From DASSUW01 sp963792385 (GTDB taxonomy: Bacteria; Actinomycetota; Thermoleophilia; Solirubrobacterales; Solirubrobacteraceae), in NCBI GenBank assembly GCA_963792385.1, contig CAWBVZ010000003.1, positions 434,001 to 498,000 of the forward strand: a stretch of 64,000 nucleotides of DNA. Direction: 5' to 3'. The notes beneath the pieces were generated by a model, which had not been told where the DNA came from, made no database searches, and saw only the letters and a list, made by a program, of their open reading frames with translations. The position numbers and the translations under genes are program-made. Shown here piece after piece: positions 17,035-24,645 of the stretch (positions are counted from its first letter, which is position 1; each line of letters starts with the position of its first letter).

Positions 17035-17511
17035 CTACTCGGTGGTTGCCGCGGGAGCGGCCGCGAGGCGTGAGGCCACCGTGGCCGTGTCCATGTAGAA
17101 CAGCGTGTGGCGCCCGACCGTGACCTCGTCGCCGTCGGCTAGCGGACTCCACTCGACGCGCCGCCCGTTGACGTAGATCCCGTTCAACGAGCGGTCGTCC
17201 AGCACCCGCGCGCCCTCGGCCTGGTTGACCACCAGAGCGTGGCGGCGGGAGACCGTCGCGTCGTCGAACCGCACGTCGGCGGTCAGCGAGCGCCCGATCC
17301 GCGTCCACTCGCGCGAGATCGCGACGACGACGTGCCGGCCGCTCTCCTCGTAGGCGAGGTATTTGCCGGGCACGGTCAGCCCCGCACGGGCGTCCTCGAC
17401 CCACGAGGGGCGCTCCCGGCGCCCTGCGTCGTCGACGAGCGGAACCGACTCCTGAGGGGTGCCAGGAAGGGTTCCAGTGTTCTGTACGGGGTCAGTCGTG
17501 CGCTCTTCCAT
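17035..17511 (-). CDS. FHA-domain protein
   Basis: A 158-residue protein with an FHA phosphothreonine-binding domain in the last 100 residues: TRIGRSLTADVRFDDATVSRRHA (quoted motif pieces are IGRS, VSRRHA), then LNGIYVNGRRVE and DGDEVTVGRHTLFY. The Gly-Arg-Ser, Ser-x-x-His and Asn-Gly core positions are all present. The N-terminal 55 residues are polar and probably flexible. Such proteins read Ser/Thr kinase signals; no kinase is adjacent. It lies 40 bp upstream of the ParA-like gene on the same strand. Confidence 0.88.
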   Translation of the reverse strand: MEERTTDPVQNTGTLPGTPQESVPLVDDAGRRERPSWVEDARAGLTVPGKYLAYEESGRHVVVAISREWTRIGRSLTADVRFDDATVSRRHALVVNQAEGARVLDDRSLNGIYVNGRRVEWSPLADGDEVTVGRHTLFYMDTATVASRLAAAPAATTE

Positions 17512-17584
17512 ACTCCGCCTTCCGATCTTAGGGACCGGGTCAATTGGAGGGGTCCGGGTCCCCGCGGCGAAACGGCTTCAAACC

Positions 17585-17845
17585 ATGCTCGCCCTGACCC
17601 GCCATCGCAACCCTCTGGTGGAGATCTCCCTCCTCCGACACAGCGTGGGTGCGCTGACCGCCCGCCGCCACGGCTGTGTGCACTGCCATCGTACTCCCCT
17701 CGTCGGCGAGGTCGTGCATATATACGGCGAACGGCTGGTGTGCGAGCTCTGCCGGCCTTTACACCGCGAGGCCCCCGGGCGTTCCGAGTCGGTGCGGTCG
17801 CCCGAGCACGATCGCGCCGTCAGGTCCCGCCCGCGCGCAGCCTGA
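17585..17845 (+). CDS. small protein with paired CxxC motifs
   Basis: An 86-residue basic protein. Its middle holds CVHCHRTPLVGEVVHIYG then LVCELC, two C-x-x-C pairs about 20 residues apart, which suggests a zinc ribbon. The rest is Arg-rich and low in complexity. I do not recognise a named family. It lies between the divergent FHA gene and an SRPBCC gene. Function is unknown; nucleic-acid or protein binding is only a guess. Confidence 0.6.
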   Translation: MLALTRHRNPLVEISLLRHSVGALTARRHGCVHCHRTPLVGEVVHIYGERLVCELCRPLHREAPGRSESVRSPEHDRAVRSRPRAA

Positions 17846-17877
17846 GCGGTTCCGCGGCGACTATGCTTGCGGCCGCC

Positions 17878-18375
17878 GTGGACCCTGTCAGCGCCTCCAT
17901 CACGATCGCCCGTCCCCGCGACGAGGTGTTCGCGTATCTGGAGGACGTCGCGAACCACGCCGAGTTCAGCGACCACTACCTGAAGCAGTGGCACCTGACG
18001 CGGGTTGACTCGGTCGGCCGCGGAGCGGGAGCGCGCTTCCGCGTCGACGCGCCGCTGCAGCGGTTCGGCTGGGCCGACTTCACGCTCGTCGAGGTCGACC
18101 CGCCGCGCCGGATCGTCGCTCTCGGTCGCGGCGGCAAGTTCAACCGCATCAAGACGACCGCGATCTGGACGCTCGACGACGGACCCGGCGGCGGCACCAC
18201 GGTCGAGTACATGATCGAGTCCGAGCCCGCGTTCCCGACCGACAAGTGGATGGAGTCGCTCAGCCGCCAGCGCGGCTGGTTCAAGCGCAAGGTCCGCAAG
18301 TCGATGCGCCGCCTGCAGTCGATCCTCGAGGAGAACGAGGATCGTGGGGCGCGCACGACAGTGGCTGGGCTCTAG
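17878..18375 (+). CDS. SRPBCC-superfamily protein (polyketide cyclase/START-like)
   Basis: About 165 residues forming a helix-grip fold: VSASITIARPRDEVFAYLEDVAN at the start is the typical beta-strand and lipid-contact helix of coenzyme Q-binding/START-like proteins, and a long amphipathic C-terminal helix follows (RGWFKRKVRKSMRRLQSILEE). It probably binds a hydrophobic ligand. GTG 17878 is preferred because TATGCT (17862-17867) ends 10 nt upstream; ATG 17863 in the same frame is the alternative. The ligand is unknown. Confidence 0.78.
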   Translation: MDPVSASITIARPRDEVFAYLEDVANHAEFSDHYLKQWHLTRVDSVGRGAGARFRVDAPLQRFGWADFTLVEVDPPRRIVALGRGGKFNRIKTTAIWTLDDGPGGGTTVEYMIESEPAFPTDKWMESLSRQRGWFKRKVRKSMRRLQSILEENEDRGARTTVAGL

Positions 18376-18387
18376 ACTTCGCGCCCG

Positions 18388-18936
18388 ATGACGCGCCTGA
18401 TCCTGGCTCTCGCCATCTTCGCCGCCGTATTCGCGGGCTGCGGCAGCGACAGCGATAGGACCGTTGCCGAGACCGAGGGCATCTACCTCACCATCGACGG
18501 CCTGAAGTACCAGATCCAGATGTCGCGGTACATCAACCCGAAGGACGTCGAGGACCGCGAATACATGATCGGCGTCCCCGAGGACTCCGTCACGCCGGCC
18601 GCCGACGAGACCTTGTTCGGGGTCTGGGTCCGGGTCCAGAACGAGTCCGGCGAAACGCTCCCGGCGGCCGACACCTGGGAGATCGAGGACACCCAGGGGA
18701 CCAAGTACGAGCCGGTCGAGATCGACACGGCCATCAACCCGTTCGCGTTCGAGGCGATCGACGTCGAGCCGAACACCGTGCTGCCGCTTGCCAGCTCAGC
18801 CGCCGGCCAAGGCCCGACCCAGGGCCTGTTGCTGCTCTTCAAGCTCAAGACCGAGTCGCTGCAGAACCGGCCGCTCGAGCTGAGGTTCTCGCACAGCGGC
18901 GGCGGCCAGACCGGCACGTACGACCTCGACGTGTAG
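18388..18936 (+). CDS. predicted lipoprotein, DUF4352-like
   Basis: A 182-residue secreted protein with a lipobox FAGC at residues 15-18 and a compact beta-rich domain. Residues 55-110 (DETLFGVWVRVQNESGETLP, then DTQGTKYEPVEI) resemble the immunoglobulin-like telokin/DUF4352 lipoproteins. The start ATG is 9 nt after TAGACT (18373-18378). It converges on the PBP gene with a 14-bp gap holding a small hairpin. The role is unknown, probably at the outer face of the membrane. Confidence 0.75.
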   Translation: MTRLILALAIFAAVFAGCGSDSDRTVAETEGIYLTIDGLKYQIQMSRYINPKDVEDREYMIGVPEDSVTPAADETLFGVWVRVQNESGETLPAADTWEIEDTQGTKYEPVEIDTAINPFAFEAIDVEPNTVLPLASSAAGQGPTQGLLLLFKLKTESLQNRPLELRFSHSGGGQTGTYDLDV

Positions 18937-18948
18937 GGGACTGTCCCC
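18936..18948. terminator. short hairpin between convergent genes
   Basis: GGGGA and TCCCC form a 5-bp stem with a CTG loop in the 14-bp gap between two convergent genes. On the plus strand it is followed by CCTTC. It is small, so it is only a weak candidate for a bidirectional terminator. Confidence 0.3.
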
Positions 18949-18950
18949 CT

Positions 18951-20681
18951 TCACGCGCCCTTGACGGCGGCCTCGATCACCTGCCGCGCCGCGGGCGCGG
19001 CCGTCTCGCCGCCGGCTCCCTGGGCGATCAGGAGCACGCACACCGCCACGCGCGGGTTGCCGGAGGGTGCGAAGGCGGCGAACCATGCATCGGTGTCGGT
19101 CGGATCCTCCGCCGGCGGCGCCTGCTCCGACCCCTCGGGCGGCACCGGGTCCTCGTTGACCGTCGAGCGCAGCTCCGCGGTGCCGGTCTTGCCGGCGACC
19201 TTGACGCCGGGGATCGCGGCGCCCACGCCCGTGCCGCCGGTGACGACGGCGCGCATCGAGCGCAGCACGTAGCGGGCGACCTTCGCCGGGATCGCGCGGG
19301 AGGTCTCGGTCTTCTCGCCCTTGAGCAGCGTCGGTCGCGGGCGCTGCCCGCCCTCCCCGATCGTCGCCGCGATGAGCGCCATCTGCAGCGGCGTGGTGAG
19401 CACCTTGCCCTGCCCGATCGCGGTCGAGCCGACCGCGAGGTCGTCGCCGATCTCGGCCGCCGCGGGGATCGTCGAGCGCGCCGCGCCCGCCAGCTGCGGG
19501 TCCTCGTTGAACCCGAAGCGCTCGGCGGCGTCGACCAGGCGCTCAGCGCCCAGCTCGGCGCCCATCGGCGCGAACACGGAGTTGCAGGAGTGCGCGAACG
19601 ATGCGATCAGCGAGCCGCCGCAGGACTCGCCGTTGGCGTTCTCGAGCTTGACGCCCTCGAGCGTCGCCGACGTCTGCACCGGGAAGTCCTCGCCGCGCTT
19701 GACGACGCCCGCGTCGAGCGCGCCCGAGAGCGTGATGATCTTGAACACCGAGCCTGGCGGCTGGGGCGCGGAGAACGCGACGCCGGCGAGTGCGAGCACC
19801 TCGCCGTTCCGCGGCCGCACCGCCGCGATGCCGCCGTAGCGCCCGGCGAGCGCCTCGACCGCGGCGCGCTGGATGTCGGGATCGATCGTGGTGCGGACGT
19901 CGCGCCCGCGCTCGGGTGTCGTCGCAGCGAGCACGCGGGTTCCGGCGAGGAGCTGGCCGCCGGGCGTGCCGGCAAGCCGGCCGTCGAACTCGCGCTCGAG
20001 GCCGGTGAGGCCGACCGGAGCGCCGTCCGGCACGCCCTGGGCCGCCAGCTCCTCGGCCCGCTCGGGCGGTGCGGGGCCGACCCGGCCGGCGATCTCGGAC
20101 GCGAGCGCGTCGAGGTCCGACAGCCGCGATTCGCCCTTCGCGATCGGCGTGCCGTCGCGGGCCTCGATCGTCGCGCGCTCGGGCATCCGCGTGTTGCGCT
20201 TGAGCGTCTCGCCCGTCCGCAGCCCGCCGAACACGAGGTGCGGCTGCCACGCCACGGCCGGCTGCCCGTCGTCCTGCTCGCCGAGTGGGAGCGTGACGGT
20301 CGTGCGCAGGTCGCCGAAGATCCGCGTGCGGATGTCGACCGGCACGGCGATCGCGTCGTTCTGGGCCTTCCGCGGCCGCGACGCCCGCACGCGGGCGACC
20401 GTCGCGGTTGCGGCGGCGCGACGGTATGCGCGGGCGAAGCGCTGCAGCGGCCACCGTTCGCGCGCCTCCGGCGTGAGCATCGCGTGCATCGAGGCGTAGT
20501 CGCCGCGCTCCCATGCCGATACGAAGCGAATCGCGAGCCGGCGCTCGGACGGCTCGTGACGGCCGCCGGCGATGAGGCCGCCCGCGAACGCCCCGACTGC
20601 CAGGACGAGCAGCGGGATGAGGCGGCGCAACCTCGTGCGGCGCCGCGTTGGCGGGGAGCGGGGCTCGGCCATGGGGCGCAT
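18951..20681 (-). CDS. class B penicillin-binding protein (D,D-transpeptidase)
   Basis: About 576 residues with one N-terminal membrane anchor (RLIPLLVLAVGAFAGGLIAGG), an NTF2-like MecA_N-type domain (SAWERGDYASMHAMLTPEA), a dimer/linker region, and a transpeptidase domain. The catalytic motifs are GSVFKIIT (active Ser), HSCNSVF and AGKTGTAEL. It cross-links peptidoglycan stem peptides at the outer face of the membrane. The closest architecture is the PBP2a/PbpA-like class. ATG 20681 is chosen; ATG 20672 is also possible, with TACAGT just upstream. It is divergent from the MarP-like protease gene. Confidence 0.9.
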   Translation of the reverse strand: MRPMAEPRSPPTRRRTRLRRLIPLLVLAVGAFAGGLIAGGRHEPSERRLAIRFVSAWERGDYASMHAMLTPEARERWPLQRFARAYRRAAATATVARVRASRPRKAQNDAIAVPVDIRTRIFGDLRTTVTLPLGEQDDGQPAVAWQPHLVFGGLRTGETLKRNTRMPERATIEARDGTPIAKGESRLSDLDALASEIAGRVGPAPPERAEELAAQGVPDGAPVGLTGLEREFDGRLAGTPGGQLLAGTRVLAATTPERGRDVRTTIDPDIQRAAVEALAGRYGGIAAVRPRNGEVLALAGVAFSAPQPPGSVFKIITLSGALDAGVVKRGEDFPVQTSATLEGVKLENANGESCGGSLIASFAHSCNSVFAPMGAELGAERLVDAAERFGFNEDPQLAGAARSTIPAAAEIGDDLAVGSTAIGQGKVLTTPLQMALIAATIGEGGQRPRPTLLKGEKTETSRAIPAKVARYVLRSMRAVVTGGTGVGAAIPGVKVAGKTGTAELRSTVNEDPVPPEGSEQAPPAEDPTDTDAWFAAFAPSGNPRVAVCVLLIAQGAGGETAAPAARQVIEAAVKGA

Positions 20682-20752
20682 TGCAACTGTAGGAGCCGCT
20701 CCGGCGCCGTCCAGCGGGCCTGGCACGTCGCCGGGGTAGGCTCGCTCTCAGA

Positions 20753-21889
20753 TTGACAGGCATCGACTGGGTGATCGTCGGCGCGGTGGTGCTGCTCGCG
20801 CTCTTCGGATGGGCGCAAGGCTTCATCTCCGGAGCCCTCGCGCTGGCCGGCTTCGCCGTGGGCGCTTGGCTCGGCACGCGGCTCGCGCCGCTCGTGCTGG
20901 GCGACCGCGACTCCGCCTGGGCGCCGGGATTCGCCCTCGCCGGCGCGATCGTCGCCGGCGGCGTGTTGGCGGCCGGCTTCGAAGGGGTCGGTGCGCGGCT
21001 GCGCGCGAAGCTGCAGTCGCCCGCCTTCGCCGCGATCGACGGCGTGCTGGGGGCGCTCCTGACCGCCTGCCTCGGGTTGTTGATCGCCTGGGTGCTCGGG
21101 GCCGTGGGTCTGCGCGCCGGCCCCGACATCCGCCGCGACGTGCAGCGGTCGGCGATCCTGCAGCGGCTCAACGCCGTGCTGCCGCCGACCGGGCCGCTGC
21201 TGAACACGCTGCGCGCGCTCGACCCGTTCCCGCACATCGACGGCCCGCAGGCGAACGTGCCGGCACCGCGCGCTGCGATCGCGCGCGACCCGGAGGTCGC
21301 CCAGGCGCGGGGCAGCGTGGTGAAGATCCTCGGCACCGCGTGCGGCGTCGGCGTCGAGGGCTCGGGCTGGGTCGCCTCGGAGGGCGTCGTCGTCACCAAC
21401 GCGCACGTGGTGGCAGGGCAGCAAGACACGCGTGTGCTGGCGGGCGGCGCCGATCCAGGGCTCGACGCGCAGGCGATCGCCTTCGACTCGCGCAACGACA
21501 TCGCCGTCCTGCGCGTCCCCGGCCTCGACGCGCCGTCACTGAAGATCGCACGCGATCCCCGCTCCGGCACGTCGGCGGCGATTCTCGGGTTCCCGCTCAA
21601 CGGCCCGTACGACGTGCGCCCGGGACGGCTCGGGCAGACGCGCGAGGTCGTGACCCAGGACGCCTACGGACGCGGCCCGGTGCGGCGCTCGATCGCCTCG
21701 CTGCGAGGCGCCGTGCGGTCCGGGAACTCGGGCGGCCCGATGGTCGACGGCGCCGGACGGGTCGTCGCGACGATCTTCGCCGCCACCACCAGCGGCCCGC
21801 GTGGCGGGTACGGCGTGCCGAACGCGGTCGTGCGCGAGACGCTCGCGGGCGCGCGTGACCGGGTCTCGACCGGTCCTTGCGGCGGATGA
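20753..21889 (+). CDS. MarP-like membrane serine protease (CvpA + trypsin-like)
   Basis: About 378 residues. The first 160 residues contain four membrane helices of the colicin V production (CvpA) type. The rest is a trypsin-like protease domain with catalytic VTNAHVV (His), SRNDIAVLRV (Asp) and RSGNSGGPM (Ser), plus a Cys pair that could form a disulfide (TACGV and the C-terminal TGPCGG). Mycobacterial MarP, with the same layout, protects against acid and oxidative stress and processes a peptidoglycan hydrolase. The TTG start follows TAGGCT by 10 nt. It is divergent from a PBP gene, consistent with an envelope role. Confidence 0.88.
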   Translation: MTGIDWVIVGAVVLLALFGWAQGFISGALALAGFAVGAWLGTRLAPLVLGDRDSAWAPGFALAGAIVAGGVLAAGFEGVGARLRAKLQSPAFAAIDGVLGALLTACLGLLIAWVLGAVGLRAGPDIRRDVQRSAILQRLNAVLPPTGPLLNTLRALDPFPHIDGPQANVPAPRAAIARDPEVAQARGSVVKILGTACGVGVEGSGWVASEGVVVTNAHVVAGQQDTRVLAGGADPGLDAQAIAFDSRNDIAVLRVPGLDAPSLKIARDPRSGTSAAILGFPLNGPYDVRPGRLGQTREVVTQDAYGRGPVRRSIASLRGAVRSGNSGGPMVDGAGRVVATIFAATTSGPRGGYGVPNAVVRETLAGARDRVSTGPCGG

Positions 21890-21914
21890 GCCAGCCGCTA
21901 CCCTCGGGCACCGT

Positions 21915-24161
21915 ATGGGCAAGACGCTCGTCATCGCCGAGAAGCCGTCCGTGGGCGGCGACCTGTCCCGGATCCTGCCGGGGCCGTTCGCCAAGAGCGA
22001 GGGCTATCTGGAGTCGCCGACCCACGTCGTGACGTGGGCCGTCGGGCATCTCGTCCAGCTGGCCGAACCCGACGAGTACGACCCGAAGTTCAAGAAGTGG
22101 CGGATGGCCGACCTGCCGATCGTGCCGGACGAGTTCCGGCTCGTGGTGCGCGACGAGCGCTCCCGCAAGCAGTTCTCGGTCATCTCGAAGCTGCTCAAGC
22201 GCGCCGACATCGACGTTGTCATCAACGCCTGCGACGCCGGTCGCGAAGGTGAGCTGATCTTCGCCTGGACGTACGAGAAGGCGGGATCGAAGAAGCCGGT
22301 CCAGCGACTATGGCTGTCCTCGATGACGAGCGCCGCGATCAAGGCTGCATTTGACGCCCTGCGCCCGGCGAGCGAGTTCGCCCGGCTCGAGCAGGCCGCC
22401 CGGTCGCGCTCCGAGGCCGACTGGATCGTCGGCATGAACTCCACGCGCGCGGCCACGATCCGCCTGCGCTCGTCGTTCGACGGCGCCGTGTCGCTCGGCC
22501 GCGTGCAGACGCCGACGCTCGCGATCCTCGCCCGCCGCGAGGAGGAGATCAAGGCGTTCGTGCCCGAGCCGTACTGGCTCGTCGACGCGCGCTTCGAGCC
22601 GACCGTCGGCGAGTCCGGCCGCCGTTACGCCGGCCGCTTCCACGCCGGCACCGAGCCGCGGATGAAGACCGCTGCCGAGGCGGAGGCGATCGTCGCCGCT
22701 GTGCGCGACCAGCCCGGCGAGATCACCAAGCTCGAGAAGACGACCAAGAAGGAGCGGGCGCCGCTCCTGTACGACCTCACCTCACTGCAGCGTGAGGCCA
22801 ACACGCGCTTCGGCTTCTCGGCGCGGCGGACGCTGTCCGCCGCCCAGCGCCTGTACGAGGAGCACAAGGCGCTCACGTACCCGCGCACGAGCTCGCGCTT
22901 CGTGTCCAGCGACATGATCCCCGAGCTGAAGCCGATCGCCGCCCTCGTCGGTTCCCAGCGCGAGTACGCGCAGGCCGCGAAGTACGTCACCAGCCTCGAC
23001 GTGCTGCCGCTCGGCCGGATCGTCAACGACGCCAAGGTCACCGACCACCACGCGATCATCCCGACGCGCAGCGAGCACCGCGTGGACAAGATGAGCGACG
23101 ACGACCGCCGGATCTACGACATGGTCGTCCGCCGGTTCCTCGCCGCCTTCCATCCCGAGGCGGTGTTCGAGAACACGCGGCTGGAGACGACGGTCGTCGA
23201 GCACATCTTCCGCACCAGCGGCCGGATCCTCGTGGTCCCGGGCTGGCGCGGCGTGTACGGCGAGGAGACCACGGAGGAGCGCCCCGCGGGCGACGCCGAC
23301 GACGATGCCGCGGTCGCCAACCAGCTACTCCCGAGGCTCGAGCAGGGCGAGAACGTGCGCACGCTCGAGGTCGAGTCGGCGGAGAAGGAGACCAAGCCGC
23401 CGCGCCGCTTCTCCGACGCGTCGCTGCTCTCGGCGATGGAGACCGCCGGGAAGCTCGTCGATGACGAGGACGCGCACGAGGCGATGAAGGACTCGGGCAT
23501 CGGCACGCCGGCGACGCGGGCGGCGATCATCGAGCGCCTGATCGACGTCGCCTACGTCGAGCGCGAAGGGCGTGCGCTTGTGTGCACGGACAAGGGCGTG
23601 AACGTGATCCGGTTCCTCGGCGAGCACGCGCTGACGTCGCCGTCGATGACCGGCGACTGGGAGCACCGGCTGAACCGGATCGAGGAAGGCGAAGAGTCGC
23701 GCGAGCGCTTCATGCAGGACATCGCCGCGTTCGCCGCCGAGACCGTGAAGGTGCTCGACGAGAACCTCAAGGAGGTGCGCGTCCCGCGCGCCAACCTCGG
23801 CCCGTGCCCGGTCTGCGGGCGCGACATCGTGGAGAACCGCAAGGGCTTCTCGTGCTGGTCGCGCGAGGATCCGGGCTGCGGCTTCGTCATCTGGAAGTCC
23901 AAGGCCGGCAAGACGCTGCCGATCGTGGTCGCGCGCGAGCTGATCACGCGCGGGCGCACCGAGAAGGCCGTGACGGGCTTCAAGGGTCGCTCGGGCCGCT
24001 CGTTCCGCGCCCGCCTTGCGCTGATGCAGAGCGAGGACGGGAAGTGGCGCGTCGAGTTCGACGAGCCGTGGGCGCGCGAGGGCGCCAAGCCGCCGGAGGG
24101 TGAGGAGCCCCAGGCTGCGGCCGAGGAAGCGGCGCCAGTGGCGCCTGCCGAAGCCGCTTAG
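21915..24161 (+). CDS. topB: DNA topoisomerase III (type IA)
   Basis: A 748-residue type IA topoisomerase. The toprim domain opens with LVIAEKPSVGGDLSRIL and has the metal residues in NACDAGREGELIF. The catalytic tyrosine is in LTYPRTSSRF. SLGRVQTPTLAIL and SGIGTPATRAAIIERL are further family blocks. A C-terminal zinc-binding-like patch follows (CPVCGRDI, then CWSREDPGCGF). It relaxes or decatenates DNA in replication and repair. The Ala/Glu-rich tail is low complexity. ATG 21915 is 10 nt after TACCCT (21899-21904). Confidence 0.93.
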   Translation: MGKTLVIAEKPSVGGDLSRILPGPFAKSEGYLESPTHVVTWAVGHLVQLAEPDEYDPKFKKWRMADLPIVPDEFRLVVRDERSRKQFSVISKLLKRADIDVVINACDAGREGELIFAWTYEKAGSKKPVQRLWLSSMTSAAIKAAFDALRPASEFARLEQAARSRSEADWIVGMNSTRAATIRLRSSFDGAVSLGRVQTPTLAILARREEEIKAFVPEPYWLVDARFEPTVGESGRRYAGRFHAGTEPRMKTAAEAEAIVAAVRDQPGEITKLEKTTKKERAPLLYDLTSLQREANTRFGFSARRTLSAAQRLYEEHKALTYPRTSSRFVSSDMIPELKPIAALVGSQREYAQAAKYVTSLDVLPLGRIVNDAKVTDHHAIIPTRSEHRVDKMSDDDRRIYDMVVRRFLAAFHPEAVFENTRLETTVVEHIFRTSGRILVVPGWRGVYGEETTEERPAGDADDDAAVANQLLPRLEQGENVRTLEVESAEKETKPPRRFSDASLLSAMETAGKLVDDEDAHEAMKDSGIGTPATRAAIIERLIDVAYVEREGRALVCTDKGVNVIRFLGEHALTSPSMTGDWEHRLNRIEEGEESRERFMQDIAAFAAETVKVLDENLKEVRVPRANLGPCPVCGRDIVENRKGFSCWSREDPGCGFVIWKSKAGKTLPIVVARELITRGRTEKAVTGFKGRSGRSFRARLALMQSEDGKWRVEFDEPWAREGAKPPEGEEPQAAAEEAAPVAPAEAA

Positions 24162-24166
24162 CGCTC

Positions 24167-24463
24167 TTAGAAGGGCTGGCGGGCGGGATCGACCGGTGGC
24201 GCGTGGCGAACCGCCGCGTGGCCGGGGCGGCCGAGCAGGAGGCGGAACATGCCGGCGAAGCCGGCGCCCAGCGCGGCGAGGAACTCGGAGAGCGGGCTGA
24301 CCGGGCGGTGCTCGATCAGCACGGCGTCAACCTCGGGGATCCCGGCGCCGCCGTCATGGCTCCATGCCACGTAGAGATCCTCGCTCCCGACGATCTCGGC
24401 CAGATTCGCAGCCAGGACGAGGTCGGCATCGGTGTGCTCGATGGGCAAGTGGAGGTGAGGCAT
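24167..24463 (-). CDS. hypothetical protein, 98 aa
   Basis: A small protein starting MPHLHLPIEHTDADLVLAAN, with one moderately hydrophobic stretch (FLAALGAGFAGMFRLLLG) and a His/Pro-rich tail. It converges on topB with a 5-bp gap. I do not recognise the family. Codon usage looks like its neighbours, so it is probably real, but support is modest. Confidence 0.5.
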   Translation of the reverse strand: MPHLHLPIEHTDADLVLAANLAEIVGSEDLYVAWSHDGGAGIPEVDAVLIEHRPVSPLSEFLAALGAGFAGMFRLLLGRPGHAAVRHAPPVDPARQPF

Positions 24464-24490
24464 TTCTCGAAACTCCCGTGGCGCTGGCTA

Positions 24491-24513
24491 CTGGTTGGAG
24501 TAACGGCAACCAG
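24491..24513. other. hairpin in the divergent intergenic region
   Basis: CTGGTTG and CAACCAG form a perfect 7-bp stem with a 9-nt loop in the 182-bp gap between a minus-strand small gene (start 24463) and the AddB-like gene (start 24646). It is placed like an operator or leader structure. No regulator can be assigned. The rest of this gap shows no clear promoter. Confidence 0.3.
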
Positions 24514-24645
24514 CCTCGCAACTTGAGCCACAATCGGCTCCCGAACATCCGTCCATTCGGGTTGAATAGCCGCTCCGAGCGACGTCCGGGTGGTCAGGAC
24601 GTGAACCTCCGTCAGTTCGTCCTGTGCTCCGGCGACACTGGTGGG

